Source: Lentzea californiensis (GTDB lineage Bacteria; Actinomycetota; Actinomycetes; Mycobacteriales; Pseudonocardiaceae). From it: a stretch of DNA of 64,000 nucleotides. Positions 33,473-43,202 of the stretch are shown here, one piece after another. Each line of letters begins with the position of its first letter. Within the stretch, counting starts at the first letter, position 1. The position numbers were made by a program, and so were the translations under genes. The stretch is taken from contig NZ_JANBBE010000001.1 of assembly GCF_024648825.1 (NCBI RefSeq), positions 248,001 through 312,000 on the forward strand, read 5' to 3'. The notes beneath the pieces were generated by a model. It worked only from the letters and a program-made list of their open reading frames with translations. It ran no database searches and was not told the DNA's origin.

Positions 33473-34440
33473 TGCAGGGCGTCCCAGACGGCTCGGTCGC
33501 GTTCGGCGGTCCAGATCTCCGGCCAGTCCTTGCCGTCGCACTCGTCCCAGTAGCGCTTCACGTCGAACGGCAGGCAGTGCTCGAAGATCGGCCAGCGCCC
33601 GTAGCGGGCCACGAGCGTCGCGTGTGCCAGTTCGAAGGCCTGCTTGAGCGTGCCGCCCTCGGCGTGGACGCCGCCGACCGTGCGGCGCAGTTCGTCGAGG
33701 AAGTGCCTGCTCTGGTTGATCGCGGCCTCGACCTCGATGCGGTCGCGCGCGACCTTGCCGCGCCCGCCGACGAGGACCTCGGCGCCCAGGTCCTCGATCT
33801 CGTCCAAAGTGGACGTCGCCCACTCGTCGTGGAACGCGTCACCGGTGTAGAGCGCGGCCTGCGACTCGACCAGGTCACCCGCGAACAGGATGCGTTGCTG
33901 CGGCAGCCATGCCACGATGTCGCCGGCCGTGTGCCCGCGCCCGAGGAACTGCAGCACCAGGTCGCCGCGCTCGCCGCCGAGCGGGATCGTCATGCGGTCG
34001 GAGAACGTCAGCGTCGGCCACGTCAGGCCGGGGATCTCCTCCGGCTGTTCGAAGAGCCGCGGCATGCGACCGAACTCGCTCGCCCAGTCCTGCTGCCCGC
34101 GTTCGGCGATCAGCACGCGCGTCATCTCGTGCGCGACGATCTCCTGGGCCTCGAACGCGCTGGCCCCGAGCGTGCGCACGGCGTGGTAGTGGCTGAGCAC
34201 GAGGTACCGGACGGGCTTCCTGGTGTGCTTGCGGAGCTGTGCGAGCCACCTCCTGGCGGCCGCCGGAGTGGCGCGCGCCTCGAAGCAGATCAGGAAGTCC
34301 TCGGCCTCGATGGCCGCGACGTTGGGGTCACCTTCGGCGGTCAGGGTGTAGACGCCCTCGGCGAGTTCGACGAAGACCTCGTCCTTGGGGGCGAGGTCGG
34401 CGCTGGACGCGAACGGCTTCTTCGGAGGCTTGGTGGCCAT
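33469..34440 (-). CDS. Metallo-beta-lactamase-fold hydrolase with altered metal motif
   Basis: The 323-residue protein has the fold (VYTLTAEGDPNVAAIEAEDFLI at the N-terminus, then LVLSHYHAVRTLGA, FLGRGHTAGDIVAW, LFAGDLVES). The usual HxHxDH motif reads HYHAVR, so the second-site Asp and the last His are missing, while GHTAGD and GDLV keep the other ligands. It may bind a single metal or have a different substrate class. It is 12 bp downstream of the GMC oxidase and overlaps the monooxygenase, so a joint pathway is likely. No signal peptide. Confidence 0.8.
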   Translation of the reverse strand: MATKPPKKPFASSADLAPKDEVFVELAEGVYTLTAEGDPNVAAIEAEDFLICFEARATPAAARRWLAQLRKHTRKPVRYLVLSHYHAVRTLGASAFEAQEIVAHEMTRVLIAERGQQDWASEFGRMPRLFEQPEEIPGLTWPTLTFSDRMTIPLGGERGDLVLQFLGRGHTAGDIVAWLPQQRILFAGDLVESQAALYTGDAFHDEWATSTLDEIEDLGAEVLVGGRGKVARDRIEVEAAINQSRHFLDELRRTVGGVHAEGGTLKQAFELAHATLVARYGRWPIFEHCLPFDVKRYWDECDGKDWPEIWTAERDRAVWDALQ

Positions 34441-34452
34441 GCCTCCACCGTG

Positions 34453-36129
34453 TCAGGACGCCTTCACGATCGGCAACCGCAAAGCGGCTGGAGCTTGATC
34501 GGGAACCGCCGGGTTCTTCGGCTTCGTCGGGTTGATCCTGCGGTAGGGCTGGTCCTGCGCGGGCCGCTGGTCCTGCTCGCCCTTGTTCGGCCACAGCGAG
34601 AACGCCCGCTCGGCCTGCGCGGTGATCGTCAGACTCGGGTTGACGCCGAGGTTCGCACTGATCGCCGAACCGTCCACAACGGACAGTCCGGGGTAGTTGA
34701 AGACCCGGTGGTACGGGTCGATCACGCCCTGCTCCTCGCCGCTCGCGATCGCGCAGCCGCCGATGAAGTGCGCGGTCAGCGGGATGTTGAACAGCTCGCC
34801 CCACGTGCCGCCGGCCATGCCGTCGATGTGCTTGGCGGCCAGCAGGTTCGCCTCGTGACCGGCCGGGATGAACGCCGGGTTCGGCTCACCGTGGCCCTGC
34901 TTGCTGGTGAGCTTGCCGCGCTTGAGGAACGTGGTGATGGAGTTGTCGAGACTCTGCATGACCAGCAGGATCACGGTCCGCTCGCTCCACCGGTGCACGC
35001 TCAGCAGCCGGAGCAGCCGCAGCGGGTGCCGGAACGCCTGCTTGATGAACTGCAGCCACCGCGGCGTGCTCAGCGCGCCGTCCGTGGCGAGGGTCTGCAG
35101 CATGCCCATGGCGTTGCTGCCCTTGCCGTACCGGACGGGCTCGATGTGCGTGATCTCGTCGGGGTGGATGGAGCTCGTGATCGCGACGCCCTGCGTGTAG
35201 TCGATGTCCGGGTCGACCGTGTAGCGGGCGGCGCCGATGATCGACTCGGAGTTGGTGCGGGTGAGCTCGCCGAGCTTGGGAGAGATCTTCGGCAGGGTGC
35301 TCGCCTTCGCCTGGTGCAGGAGCTGCTGGGTGCCCCACGTGCCGGCGGCGATCACGACCTGGTCCGCCGTGAACGTCCTGGTCGCCTTCCCGCCGGTCGT
35401 CTTCGTGCCGACGGTCCAGGTGCCGCCGGCTTCCTTGAGCTGCGTGACCGTGGTCAGCGGGAAGACCTGGGCGCCGAGCTTCTCCGCGAGGTAGAGGTAG
35501 TTCTTGACCAGCGTGTTCTTGGCCCCGACCCGGCAGCCCGACATGCAGCTGCCGCACTCGGTGCAGCCGGTGCGCTCCGGCCCGGCACCCCCGAAGTAGG
35601 GGTCGGCCGCCTTCTTCCCCGGCTCGCCGAAGAACACCCCGACGGGCGTCGCGTGGTAGCTGTCCTCGACGCCCATGTCCTTCGCGACCTTCTGCATGAC
35701 GACGTCGCTCGGGGTCGTCGTGGGGTTCGTGACGACACCCAGCATCCGGCTCGCCTGGTCGTAGAACGGGTCCAGCTCGTCCTGCCAGTCGGTGATGTGC
35801 GCCCACTGCCGGTCCTCGTAGAACGGCTTGAGCGGCCGGTACAGCGTGTTCGCGTACACGAGGCTGCCACCGCCGACACCCGCGCCGGCGAGCACCATGA
35901 CGTTGCGCAGCGTGTGGATGCGCTGGATGCCGAAGCACCTGAGCTGCGGCGCCCACAGGTACTTGCGGAGGTTCCAGCTGGTCTTGGCGAACTCGTCGTC
36001 GGCGAACCGGCGCCCCGCCTCCAGGACGGCGACGCGGTAGCCCTTCTCGGTCAGGCGGAGCGCGGCCACGCTGCCACCGAACCCGGAGCCGACGATGACG
36101 ACATCGAAGTTACCGGCGAGTTCACCCAT
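34453..36129 (-). CDS. choD: GMC-family oxidoreductase, cholesterol-oxidase-like
   Basis: The 558-residue flavoprotein starts MGELAGNFDVVIVGSGFGGSVAALRL (FAD Rossmann). It has the GMC motif region AGAGVGGGSLVYANTL and the C-terminal active-site segment IGGCAIASGEEQGVID with VVDGSAISANLGVNPSLTITAQAERA. A Cys-rich insert, GCTECGSCMSGC, near residue 190 resembles that of M. tuberculosis ChoD-type enzymes. The gene is followed downstream by guaB3/guaB on the same strand, as choD is in M. tuberculosis. Here three extra redox genes follow it. The sterol substrate is inferred and not certain. Confidence 0.8.
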   Translation of the reverse strand: MGELAGNFDVVIVGSGFGGSVAALRLTEKGYRVAVLEAGRRFADDEFAKTSWNLRKYLWAPQLRCFGIQRIHTLRNVMVLAGAGVGGGSLVYANTLYRPLKPFYEDRQWAHITDWQDELDPFYDQASRMLGVVTNPTTTPSDVVMQKVAKDMGVEDSYHATPVGVFFGEPGKKAADPYFGGAGPERTGCTECGSCMSGCRVGAKNTLVKNYLYLAEKLGAQVFPLTTVTQLKEAGGTWTVGTKTTGGKATRTFTADQVVIAAGTWGTQQLLHQAKASTLPKISPKLGELTRTNSESIIGAARYTVDPDIDYTQGVAITSSIHPDEITHIEPVRYGKGSNAMGMLQTLATDGALSTPRWLQFIKQAFRHPLRLLRLLSVHRWSERTVILLVMQSLDNSITTFLKRGKLTSKQGHGEPNPAFIPAGHEANLLAAKHIDGMAGGTWGELFNIPLTAHFIGGCAIASGEEQGVIDPYHRVFNYPGLSVVDGSAISANLGVNPSLTITAQAERAFSLWPNKGEQDQRPAQDQPYRRINPTKPKNPAVPDQAPAALRLPIVKAS

Positions 36130-36162
36130 GGATCGGAGAGTAGGCGTTACTTCCGGTAACGC

Positions 36163-36702
36163 CTAGTCCCCTATCGGTTCAGACGGGCCGGATGCGGTCA
36201 TGAAATCGGTCCAGAGGTCGACCGCCTGCTCCAGACTCAAGGCGGCTACCTGCACCGGAGGGATTCCGGCGGTGTGCACGAGACGCTGGGCCAGCCAGTC
36301 GGGGACCGGCTCCCGCGACGGGGCTTCCTCCACGACCACGTGGCCCGCGAGGCGTCCGAGTCTGCGGATGACGTCGGCCAGCTTGAGCAGCGTGGAGCCC
36401 TCGTCGGCGATCGACGCGACTCTCGCCGACGCCTCGGCGTAGACCTCGGCATCCGAGCGAACGCCCACACACCAGACTTCACAGACCTCGACGGCGCCAC
36501 CGGTGGTGACTCGGTAGACGATCCGCCAGTGGTTACGCCCCACCACCAACTTGCGAAATCCGGTCAACTCGCCGCCGAGCGGGTGCCCGGTCTCCGGGTC
36601 GTCGAGCAGGATCTGGATTCTCTTGAGGATCCTGGGCACAACGTCCGGCCCCAGGCGACGCAGGTCATCGATGGCCGCGTCGGTGAACAGAACTTCAGCC
36701 AT
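36163..36702 (-). CDS. RelE/ParE-like toxin with an extra C-terminal domain
   Basis: The start at 36702 (MAEVLFTDAAIDDLRRLGPD) gives 179 residues. The first 90 residues match RelE/ParE toxins: ILKRIQILLDDPETGHPLGGELTGFRKLVVGRNHWRIVYRV, spread over about 25-65, then the VRSDAEVYAEA end. The remaining 80 residues (STLLKLADVIRRLG ... DLWTDFMTASGPSEP) are not part of that family. The upstream Phd-like gene overlaps it by 8 bp. Toxin activity is inferred from the pairing. The last segment could be a separate adaptor or an extension. Confidence 0.8.
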   Translation of the reverse strand: MAEVLFTDAAIDDLRRLGPDVVPRILKRIQILLDDPETGHPLGGELTGFRKLVVGRNHWRIVYRVTTGGAVEVCEVWCVGVRSDAEVYAEASARVASIADEGSTLLKLADVIRRLGRLAGHVVVEEAPSREPVPDWLAQRLVHTAGIPPVQVAALSLEQAVDLWTDFMTASGPSEPIGD

Positions 36703-37006
36703 CGAGCGAGTCGTCGTCCTCCACCGCTGCCAGCGACTCACGGGTGTGCCCGAACGCCGCCAGTACGTCGTCGAAGGACGTGCGCCGACCGGAGTCGGCA
36801 GCCGAGCGGGCGAGCACGAGCGCCAGATCCCTCAGATCCGCCGCCGCTTCGTCGATCTCAACCAGGCGACTCATCGGGACGACAGCGGCCACCGGCCGGC
36901 TGTGCCGCGTGACGACCACGGGACCACCCTGCTCGGCATCGGCGACCAGGCCGGCGACGCCACGTTTGGCAGCCTCCGTGACTGTCAGTTCGCGAGCCTC
37001 GTGCAT
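36695..37006 (-). CDS. Phd/YefM-like antitoxin
   Basis: The start at 37006 (MHEARELTVTEAAKRGVAGLV) gives 103 residues. The N-terminal domain with VVVTRHSRPVAAVVPMSRL is the Phd/YefM DNA-binding fold. The acidic C-terminus (SFDDVLAAFGHTRESLAAVEDDDSLDG) would wrap the toxin. An AT-rich stretch upstream (37024-37043) is a likely promoter. It overlaps the toxin start by 8 bp, in normal antitoxin-first order. The pair lies between choD and guaB3 and looks like an insertion into the conserved block. Confidence 0.82.
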   Translation of the reverse strand: MHEARELTVTEAAKRGVAGLVADAEQGGPVVVTRHSRPVAAVVPMSRLVEIDEAAADLRDLALVLARSAADSGRRTSFDDVLAAFGHTRESLAAVEDDDSLDG

Positions 37007-37080
37007 TGCGGTCACGCGCAGAACTACACAGAAAAACTGGATAGAAGGTCGAGGGTGCGCGGGCAGGCGCACCCGTCGAC

Positions 37081-37311
37081 TCAGAGGATCAGGCCCTCGA
37101 TGACCCAGACCATGAACGCCACGGCCAGGCCGGTGATCACCAGCCCGCCGCAGACGAACAGGGTCAGCATCTTCCAGCCGATGCCTCCGACGCCCTCGTC
37201 CTCCTCGGGCGCTTCCTCGATCTCGAACTCTTGGACCTCGGCGTCCGGGGCGATCGTGTCCACATCACTGTTCTTGCCGTCGCCGAACAAGGCATCCAAA
37301 TCCACGCTCAC
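37081..37311 (-). CDS. Small single-pass membrane protein
   Basis: GTG at 37311 (VSVDLDALFGDGKNS) gives 76 residues; a TTG 14 codons upstream is possible but has no ribosome site. The acidic cytoplasmic half (EFEIEEAPEEDEG) precedes one or two membrane helices (MLTLFVCGGLVITGLAVAFMVWVIEGLIL, broken by Gly-Gly). Unknown family. It is downstream of a terminator that follows guaB3, so it probably has its own promoter. Confidence 0.6.
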   Translation of the reverse strand: MSVDLDALFGDGKNSDVDTIAPDAEVQEFEIEEAPEEDEGVGGIGWKMLTLFVCGGLVITGLAVAFMVWVIEGLIL

Positions 37312-37357
37312 AAGGACGCGCGGAGTAGTCGTTCGGTTGCAAGATCCCGGCAAAGCA

Positions 37358-37389
37358 GAGGGGCGCGTCCCCGCAGGAACGCGCCCCTC
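37358..37389. terminator. Terminator after guaB3
   Basis: GAGGGGCGCGT (37358-37368) pairs with ACGCGCCCCTC (37379-37389) around a 10-base loop, 15 bp past the guaB3 stop. Confidence 0.75.
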
Positions 37390-37403
37390 GACGTCGATCA
37401 GGC

Positions 37404-38537
37404 TCAGCCCCGGATCGTCAGGCCGACCTTCTGGAACTCCTTGAGGTCGGAGTAGCCGGTCTTGGCCATCGCCCTCTTCAGGGCGCCGAACAGGTTCGTC
37501 ACGCCGCGCGGGTCGGCGGACGGGCCGAACAGCAGCTTGCGCAGGTCGAGCTCCTGGTCCACCGCGTCGGCGACGAGGCTGCGCGGCACGGACGGGTGCG
37601 CGGACGCCGCCGTCCAGTACAGGCCCTGGCCCGGTGCCTCGGTCGCGGCGGCCAGCGGCTCGCCGAGCATCACGGCGTCGGCACCGCAGGCGATGGACTT
37701 CGCCACGTCGCCCGAGGTCGTGACGCCGCCGTCGGCGATGACGTGCACGTAGCGGCCGCCGGTCTCGTCGAGGTAGTCGCGGCGCGCGGCCGCGGCGTCG
37801 GCGATCGCGGTGGCCATCGGCACGCCGATGCCCAGCACCGAGTCGGTGGTCGTGACGCCGGGGGCGTAGCCGTAGCCGACGATCACGCCCGCCGCGCCGG
37901 TGCGCATGAGGTGCATGGCGGTGCGGTAGTCGCCGACACCGCCGGCGATCACCGGGATGTCGAGGTCCGCGATGAACGACTTCAGGTTCAGCGGCTCACC
38001 ACCGCGGCTCACGTGCTCGGCCGAGATGATCGTGCCCTGCACGACCAGGATCTCGACACCCGCGGCCAGCAGGTCCGGCGTGAGCTCCGCGGCACGCTGC
38101 GGGCTGACGCGGACCGCGACCGTGACACCCGAGTCGCGGACCTGCTTGACCGCCGAGGCGATCAGGTCCATTCGCAGCGGGGCGGCGTGCAGCTCCTGCA
38201 GCACCTTCACCGCGGCGGCCGGGTCCTCGCTGTCCTCGGTCGCCTGGACCAGGCGGAACAACGCCTCGTCCACGTCGCTGTGGCGGGCCCAGAGGCCCTC
38301 TGCGTTCAGCACACCGAGGCCACCGAGCTCGCCGACCGCGACCGCCGTGCCCGGCGACACGATGGCGTCGGTCGGGTGGGTGATCAGCGGGATGTCGAAG
38401 CGGTAGGCATCGATCTGCCACGTCGTGGAGACGTCCTTCGACGACCTCGTCCGACGCGACGGGATGATCTCGATGTCGTCCAGCTCGTAGGCCCGCCTCG
38501 CGGTCCGGCCCATGCCGATCTCGACCAGATCGCGCAC
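37404..38537 (-). CDS. guaB3: GuaB3-type IMP dehydrogenase-family protein
   Basis: The 377-residue barrel protein starts at GTG (MRDLVEIGMGRTARRAYELDD) with GAGGAA upstream. It lacks the CBS domains of GuaB and carries the actinobacterial GuaB3 pattern (PSRRTRSSKDVSTTW, VIAGGVGDYRTAMHLMRTGAAGVIVG and VIADGGVTTSGDVAKSIACGADAVMLG). GuaB3 proteins are paralogues of IMP dehydrogenase whose role is not fully settled; GMP reductase-like activity has been discussed. It is 57 bp downstream of guaB on the same strand, which suggests co-transcription. Confidence 0.94.
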   Translation of the reverse strand: MRDLVEIGMGRTARRAYELDDIEIIPSRRTRSSKDVSTTWQIDAYRFDIPLITHPTDAIVSPGTAVAVGELGGLGVLNAEGLWARHSDVDEALFRLVQATEDSEDPAAAVKVLQELHAAPLRMDLIASAVKQVRDSGVTVAVRVSPQRAAELTPDLLAAGVEILVVQGTIISAEHVSRGGEPLNLKSFIADLDIPVIAGGVGDYRTAMHLMRTGAAGVIVGYGYAPGVTTTDSVLGIGVPMATAIADAAAARRDYLDETGGRYVHVIADGGVTTSGDVAKSIACGADAVMLGEPLAAATEAPGQGLYWTAASAHPSVPRSLVADAVDQELDLRKLLFGPSADPRGVTNLFGALKRAMAKTGYSDLKEFQKVGLTIRG

Positions 38538-38594
38538 CAGTTGTTCCTCTCCAAAGCTCTTGAACAGCGGACCGGCGAAACCGCCCGCGGGACT

Positions 38595-40632
<2,038 letters not shown>

Positions 40633-40704
40633 CCTGGCGGCACGGTTGTGAGGTCGGACGCACCCGCCGGTCACATTCCACCTGACGTGTGAACGCATGA
40701 GCAT

Positions 40705-40744
40705 GTGAACGGCCCCTGACCTCGAAAGATCAGGGGCCGTTCAC
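40705..40744. terminator. Bidirectional terminator between DUF5319 and rsdA genes
   Basis: A perfect 15-bp stem (GTGAACGGCCCCTGA, 40705-40719, with 40730-40744) lies between convergent genes. Loop 10 bases. Confidence 0.85.
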
Positions 40745-40752
40745 ACTGCGTC

Positions 40753-41643
40753 TCAGTTGGAGCCGGTGCTCTCGACCGACTGCCCGGTGGACTCGCCGTT
40801 CGTACCGGTCGACCCCGGGTCCTCGCCAGGAGGCGGCGGAGGCGGAGGCGGGTTCTCCTCGCCGTTCGACGTCGGCGGCGCTGGCGTCTCCGACGACGGA
40901 GGCGTGGACGGCTGGGTGGTCGACGGCTCGGTCGTCGGCGTCGACGGCGTGGCCGACGGCTGCGACGACTGGCTCGGCTGCGTCACCGGCGGGAGCGTCG
41001 AGGTGGGCGGCGCGGTCGAGGTGTTGGTGTCGAGCTCCTTTTCGAGCTCCTTGTGCTTCTCCTCGAGCTGCTGCTTGCCATCGGCCGTGGAGACCGACTC
41101 GAGGCTCTCGCCGATCTTGTTCAGCTTCTCGCGCGCCTCGTTGACCTTGCCCTCGCGCAACGCCAGCCGTGCCGCGTCGAGGTCGCCGCTGATGATGGCC
41201 GCGGCTTCGATCGACTTCGCGTGCTCGGAGTAGAGGACTCGCGTGAGACCCCAGAGAGCGTCGCCGGGCTGGGCGTCGCGGGCGACGAGGCTCACGCCGG
41301 TGAAGGCGATGGCCAGGACCGCCGCGGCACTCGCCAGCGGGATCAGGAAGCGGTGCCTGCTCACCGGCTGCGGGCGGGCAGCCTGGATCGTGGCGATGGC
41401 GGTGTCGGTGTCGACGAGCTCGCCGAACGGCTCCGTCTCCACCTCGTTGCGCCATGCGAGCAGCAACGCGTTCAGGTCGTCGTCTCCCAGGGAGCCGGCC
41501 ACGCCAGGGGTCGCCGACCCCAGTGCGTCCAGCAACCTGTCATCGGCCTGTACAGCCGAAAGATCATCTGCGACGGGTTCGTGCGGGGCTCTATCGTCCT
41601 GTCCGCGCACTTCCTCGTCGTCCTTTCCGTGTTCGTCGGCCAC
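40753..41643 (-). CDS. rsdA: Anti-sigma-D factor RsdA
   Basis: The 296-residue protein starts MADEHGKDDEEVRGQDD and carries the short sigma-binding segment DLSAVQADDRLLDALG near residue 27, as in RsdA. A membrane helix (FLIPLASAAAVLAIAFTGVSLV) lies near residue 100. A helical stretch (ALREGKVNEAREKLNKIGESL) and a long Ser/Thr/Pro-rich outer tail follow. It is directly next to sigD (the sigD stop abuts its ATG), so the pair is co-expressed. Release of SigD by regulated proteolysis is known for the M. tuberculosis homologue. Confidence 0.9.
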   Translation of the reverse strand: MADEHGKDDEEVRGQDDRAPHEPVADDLSAVQADDRLLDALGSATPGVAGSLGDDDLNALLLAWRNEVETEPFGELVDTDTAIATIQAARPQPVSRHRFLIPLASAAAVLAIAFTGVSLVARDAQPGDALWGLTRVLYSEHAKSIEAAAIISGDLDAARLALREGKVNEAREKLNKIGESLESVSTADGKQQLEEKHKELEKELDTNTSTAPPTSTLPPVTQPSQSSQPSATPSTPTTEPSTTQPSTPPSSETPAPPTSNGEENPPPPPPPPGEDPGSTGTNGESTGQSVESTGSN

Positions 41644-42216
41644 TCAGACCACCTCCTCCGCTGCCAGCGATTTGCGGAGCCGAGCCAGCGCACGGTGTTG
41701 CGCCACCCGGACCGCACCCGGCGTCGAACCGACCGCCTCGGCTGTTTCCTCGGCGGAGAGCCCGACCACCACCCTCAACAACAGGATCTCCCGCTGCTTC
41801 TCCGGCAGGACACGCAGCAACACAGCCATCCGGCCGGAGAGCTCTCCCTGCATCGCCCGCTGCTCAGGACCTGCTTCGGTCTCCGGCGAGTCGGGGACTT
41901 CGGGAACGGGCTCGGACCGGTTCCTGGCGGCAGACCGATGTGCGTCGGCCACCTTGTGCGCCGCGATCCCGTACACGAACGCGAGGAAGGGCCGACCCTG
42001 ATCGCGGTAGCTGGGCAATGCCGTGAGCACCGCGAGACACACCTCCTGGGCCACATCGTCCGCCGAAGCGAAGCTTCGCTCCTGCCTACCAACTCTGGCG
42101 CGGCAGTACCGCACCACAAGAGGACGAATGGAGGCCAGCAGGCGTTCGATCGCCTGGCGGTCGCCGTCGACGGCCGCGCCCACTTCGGCGTCCAGTCCGT
42201 CCCCCAAGTTGGTCAT
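41644..42216 (-). CDS. sigD: ECF sigma factor SigD
   Basis: The start MTNLGDGLDAEVGAAVDGD gives 190 residues and matches the M. tuberculosis SigD opening; in-frame ATG codons at 42258 and 42318 are alternatives. Region 2 is seen in SADDVAQEVCLAVLTALPSYRDQGRPFLAFVYGIAAHKVADAHR (about 45-95). Region 4 is seen in LPEKQREILLLRVVVGLSAEETAEAVGSTPGAVRVAQHRALARL. It abuts rsdA. The 308-bp interval to the BldM-like gene (42217-42524) holds a terminator and a short CG-rich inverted repeat at 42386-42410. Confidence 0.92.
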   Translation of the reverse strand: MTNLGDGLDAEVGAAVDGDRQAIERLLASIRPLVVRYCRARVGRQERSFASADDVAQEVCLAVLTALPSYRDQGRPFLAFVYGIAAHKVADAHRSAARNRSEPVPEVPDSPETEAGPEQRAMQGELSGRMAVLLRVLPEKQREILLLRVVVGLSAEETAEAVGSTPGAVRVAQHRALARLRKSLAAEEVV

Positions 42217-42463
42217 CGCAGACAACAGCCCTGGTGTTACTTGTTGGCGTACCGACATGAAACAGCACGAGTCACTCACAGCGACCCGTTGCAGCAGCTT
42301 CACCGTACCGGTCTTCAAGCGTTCTGTTCATAGGTGGGGTATGGACACCCCGAGTGAACAGTGGACACGCCCGAACGGATTACAGCCCGGCGACATTGTC
42401 ACCGGGCTGGGCTAAACGCGCGACCTGAGGGACCACCACTTGCACGGGTGAGCCGTCTCACGC

Positions 42464-42512
42464 CACCGGCCCCGCTTCCCCACATGCGGCATATGAGGAC
42501 GCGGGGCCGGTG
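42464..42512. terminator. Terminator after the BldM-like gene
   Basis: CACCGGCCCCGC (42464-42475) pairs with GCGGGGCCGGTG (42501-42512) around a 25-base loop, 13 bp past the stop of the minus-strand gene. Confidence 0.7.
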
Positions 42513-42524
42513 CGGCAAGAGCTA

Positions 42525-43121
42525 CTACTGGACGAGGCCTCGCCGGAAGCCGTGCGCGACCGCCTGAGCGCGGTCACGAACACCGAGCTTGCGGAAGAGA
42601 CGACGAGCGTGCGTCTTCACCGTGTCCTCCGACAGGTAGAGCTCGCGGCCGATCTGGCCGTTGCTCTTGCCCTGGCTCATGCCCCGCAGCACCTGGAGCT
42701 CACGCTCCGTGAGCTGCACGCCGGGGTCGGAGGGCTGACGAGGCGCCGGCACCGAGGTGCTGGCGAGCGTGTGCGCGAGGGCTGCCACAAGCTCAGGACG
42801 CGACGCGTCCCACCTCAGGTAGCCACGGGCACCGCCGGCGATCGCCGCGGCGATGCTCCCGGCGTCGTCGGGTGCGCCGAAGACGATGACGTTTGCCTGC
42901 GGGTTCGCGGAGACGAGCCGACGGGTTGCTTCAACCCCGGTCGGGACGGCGCGCTGGGTTCCCACCAGGACGACGTCGACCGGCTGCCTTGAAAAGCGAG
43001 CCAACAACTCGTCACCGTGCGCTACGCAGTCGATGCGGCTGACCCCTGGGACAGCCGACATCACGCGGGTGAGACCCTCACGCACACTGCGCCGGTCGTC
43101 GCAAATAAGGACCGTGGTCAC
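42525..43121 (-). CDS. bldM: BldM-like atypical response regulator
   Basis: The 198-residue protein has a receiver-like domain (VLICDDRRSVREGLTRVM) and a LuxR helix-turn-helix: LTERELQVLRGMSQGKSNGQIGRELYLSEDTVKTHARRLFRKLG, about residues 135-178. The C-terminus, down to VAHGFRRGLVQ, closely follows BldM of Streptomyces. The site of phosphorylation is VVLVGTQRA instead of a D-x-R/H pattern, so phosphorylation is not expected. Position next to sigD agrees with the Streptomyces bldM neighbourhood as remembered. BldM controls development with WhiI-type partners. Confidence 0.85.
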   Translation of the reverse strand: MTTVLICDDRRSVREGLTRVMSAVPGVSRIDCVAHGDELLARFSRQPVDVVLVGTQRAVPTGVEATRRLVSANPQANVIVFGAPDDAGSIAAAIAGGARGYLRWDASRPELVAALAHTLASTSVPAPRQPSDPGVQLTERELQVLRGMSQGKSNGQIGRELYLSEDTVKTHARRLFRKLGVRDRAQAVAHGFRRGLVQ

Positions 43122-43202
43122 GGGGACTCCTTTCCTGCAGCCGAGTGACGTTCCATCTCCCCTATCGGACGCTGGCGGCCCAACCTTGACACGATCCGGT
43201 GC

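Noticed and set aside
33472..36159. An 895-codon plus-strand frame opposite the GMC oxidase and hydrolase genes
   Set aside because: Antisense shadow of genes with clear catalytic motifs; GC bias keeps the reverse frame open.
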